Of a DNA stretch of 64,000 bases, positions 62,633 to 64,000 are shown one piece after another. The translations under genes and the position numbers were made by a program. Every line of letters starts with the position of its first letter. Within the stretch, counting starts at the first letter, position 1. The notes below the pieces were generated by a model. It saw nothing but the letters and a program-made list of their open reading frames with translations, did no database searches and had not been told where the DNA came from. This DNA is from Ornithinibacter aureus (GTDB lineage Bacteria; Actinomycetota; Actinomycetes; Actinomycetales; Dermatophilaceae): assembly GCF_009858245.1 (NCBI RefSeq), contig NZ_VMSB01000001.1:2609623-2673622 (forward strand), written 5' to 3'.

Positions 62633-62893
62633 CGTGTGCTCCTTCGTGGTCTCGACGACAGGTTTGCCCTCGTGAGTGAAGGTGTGCAGCCCTTACCGTG
62701 CAGACTGTGGAGGATCGGCCCCTAATCGAGCCTCTATGGCGATCGCGCAGGCCATCATCCGCGCCCACGGCGCAACGCCGGCGGCTCGGCCCCCTCGAGG
62801 GAGCCGAACCTGAAAGCTCGGTGGGACGCTGCGCGTCGAGGTGGTGGGGGCGGAGAAGACTCATCGGCTTGCCTGACCGCAAGCACGGACTGG

Positions 62894-64000
62894 TTACAGC
62901 ATCTGCGATGGTCGGGTGTCGCCGCGGCGGTGGTGCAGGGCGGCCTGGAAGTCGATCCGGCTCTCGGCGGCGCCCGGGCGTGGGAGGTCTCGGGGCGGTT
63001 GAGGTCGCAACAGGTTGCTGGCGAGGTCGATGAGTGTGGCTTTGAGCGGGCCGGTCATCGGGATGAACCTCTTACGGATGACGTGTTCCAGGGTCCCGTC
63101 GCGGTTCTGGAGTCCGAGGACGTTGGCTCGCTGGAAGTAGAGACGCTGAGTGATGCCGTAGCGCAGCGCGTGAGCGACGCGTTCGTCGATGTCGGCGCTG
63201 ATCCGTTCGAACTGCCGGGTGTGAGTGGGGTCGGTGAGTGCGTCGTGGGGGAGTTTCTGGATCCGGCTCGCGGCGATCGAGCCCTGGCCTGCGGCCAGAC
63301 CCCCGGTCCCGACGTTGCCGCCGATGTCGCGAGTCTGCTGGACGAGCCTTGCGTAGGTCAGGCCCCGCTGCGCCCAGCGGGCAGCGCCTGCAGGGTCGGA
63401 GAAGGTGAGCCGCCTGGCTGGTTCATGCGACAGGCGGCGTTGGGAGTCGAGGACCACGCGCAGGCTGTGGGCGTTGGGGATGCTGCGCAGGTGGATCCGG
63501 AGGTTGTGCTGGGCCTGCAGCACACCGGCGAGACCGGGCAGCGCTGGCTCGTCGGCGAGCTGGACGGGCGGGGCCCAGCCAAGGTGGTCGATGGAGTAGG
63601 AGGGGTCGCTGTAGCGGGAGTAGCTCGCGCAGGCCTGCGCCGCGCGGGGCCAGTCGGGTCGGGTTCGTGAGGTGCTGCCAGCCGGGGACGCTGTCGTAGC
63701 GGCGGTCCAGAGCGAGCAGGGCTTCGGTGACCTCCGCGATGTCGTGGACGAGGGTCAGTGCCTGTGCTTTGGAGAGCCTGCCGTAGCCGGCCCCCGCGGT
63801 GAAGTCGTGCTCACCGAGAGCGCAGGCGCGGGCGGCGTGCCGCCACAGCTCGACCAGCAGGAATGGATGGGTGGTGGTCAGTTCCTCGAGCGTGGGTAGT
63901 CCTGCGTGATCACTGCCGAGCGCGATACCCAGTCGGTGGCGCAGCTCGTCGACCGGCCCGCGAGTGCGTCGGGTCAGCGTCTGGTGGTCGATGTGCGGGT
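62894..64000 (-). pseudogene. Unknown mobile-element protein, frameshifted, partial
   Basis: Two minus-strand frames make one gene running out of the window. The upstream part reads HRLGIALGSDHAGLPTLEEL, HPFLLVELWRHAARACALGE and VTEALLALDRRYDSVPGWQH. After a shift near 63665 it continues with DWPRAAQACASYSRYSD, VLQAQHNLRIHLRS and ends QAALHHRRGDTRPSQML at 62894. The family is not recognised; it is upstream of xis and int, where element control or replication genes usually lie. Between 62633 and 62893 I see no gene. Confidence 0.6.

Noticed and set aside
62930-63670. 246-residue plus-strand frame
   Set aside because: The minus-strand frames show coding-like protein sequence with a normal end; the plus frame is acidic, repetitive and lacks any recognisable domain.

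Overview
The window is high-GC actinobacterial chromosome. GAC/GTC-type codon bias, frequent GTG starts, GTGA/ATGA overlaps, many apparently leaderless genes, a mycothiol-group style gene set (bifunctional-type dcd, GTP-PEPCK, DUF222-HNH, Rv0338c-like Fe-S reductase) and an over-used octamer GGATGCCG all point to Actinomycetota, most likely Micrococcales near Intrasporangiaceae (inference, not proven).

Layout. 1-5313: the remains of a mobile element inserted at tRNA-Gly(CCC): a replication-initiator-like gene with an iteron array, a DNA methylase fragment and an integrase fragment, the last two both cut by one IS256-type element. 5400-11820: dcd, a hydrolase, a drug-efflux MFS and a four-gene osmoprotectant ABC importer. 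11821-17194: an intergenic hairpin cluster and a large Fe-S reductase whose C-terminal DPWD repeat tail is split by an IS3-family element. 17297-19026: pnuC-nadR for NAD salvage. 19024-25278: a tight five-gene operon (MoxR ATPase, unknown, HExxH-VWA protein, unknown, PaaK-like adenylating enzyme). 25511-27041: cysK-cysE. 27034-32321: a reverse-strand operon of subtilisin (frameshifted), ECF sigma factor, unknown protein and TPR-CHAT caspase-like protease. 32600-42950: housekeeping (YtxH-like, tRNA-Ser x2, cold-shock protein, PBP, GNAT, two-component system, pckG) separated by very long palindromes. 42951-47528: a 4.4-kb island in tRNA-Arg(ACG), bounded by a 110-bp direct repeat, carrying two toxin-antitoxin pairs (VapBC and MntA-HepT) and a duplicated membrane gene, but no integrase. 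47550-61267: 2OG oxygenase, membrane gene, gene wrecks (PepSY, META, MmyB-like regulator), secreted peptidase, an in-frame MFS-dehydrogenase fusion, a probable PPi-type PEPCK and a DUF222-HNH gene. 61268-64000: a decayed IS5-type element inside the integrase of a second decayed element.

Best candidates for undescribed biology: (1) the octamer GGATGCCG/CGGCATCC, at least 70 copies by eye, present in inverted pairs between genes and not seen in the IS elements or the two decayed elements, which resembles a DNA-uptake sequence; (2) the sigma-CHAT-subtilisin operon with two unrelated proteases and a repeat-borne frameshift; (3) the MoxR/HExxH-VWA/adenylating-enzyme operon; (4) a three-hairpin, BIME-like intergenic module present twice in opposite orientation. 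All coordinates come from reading the sequence; no database search was run.
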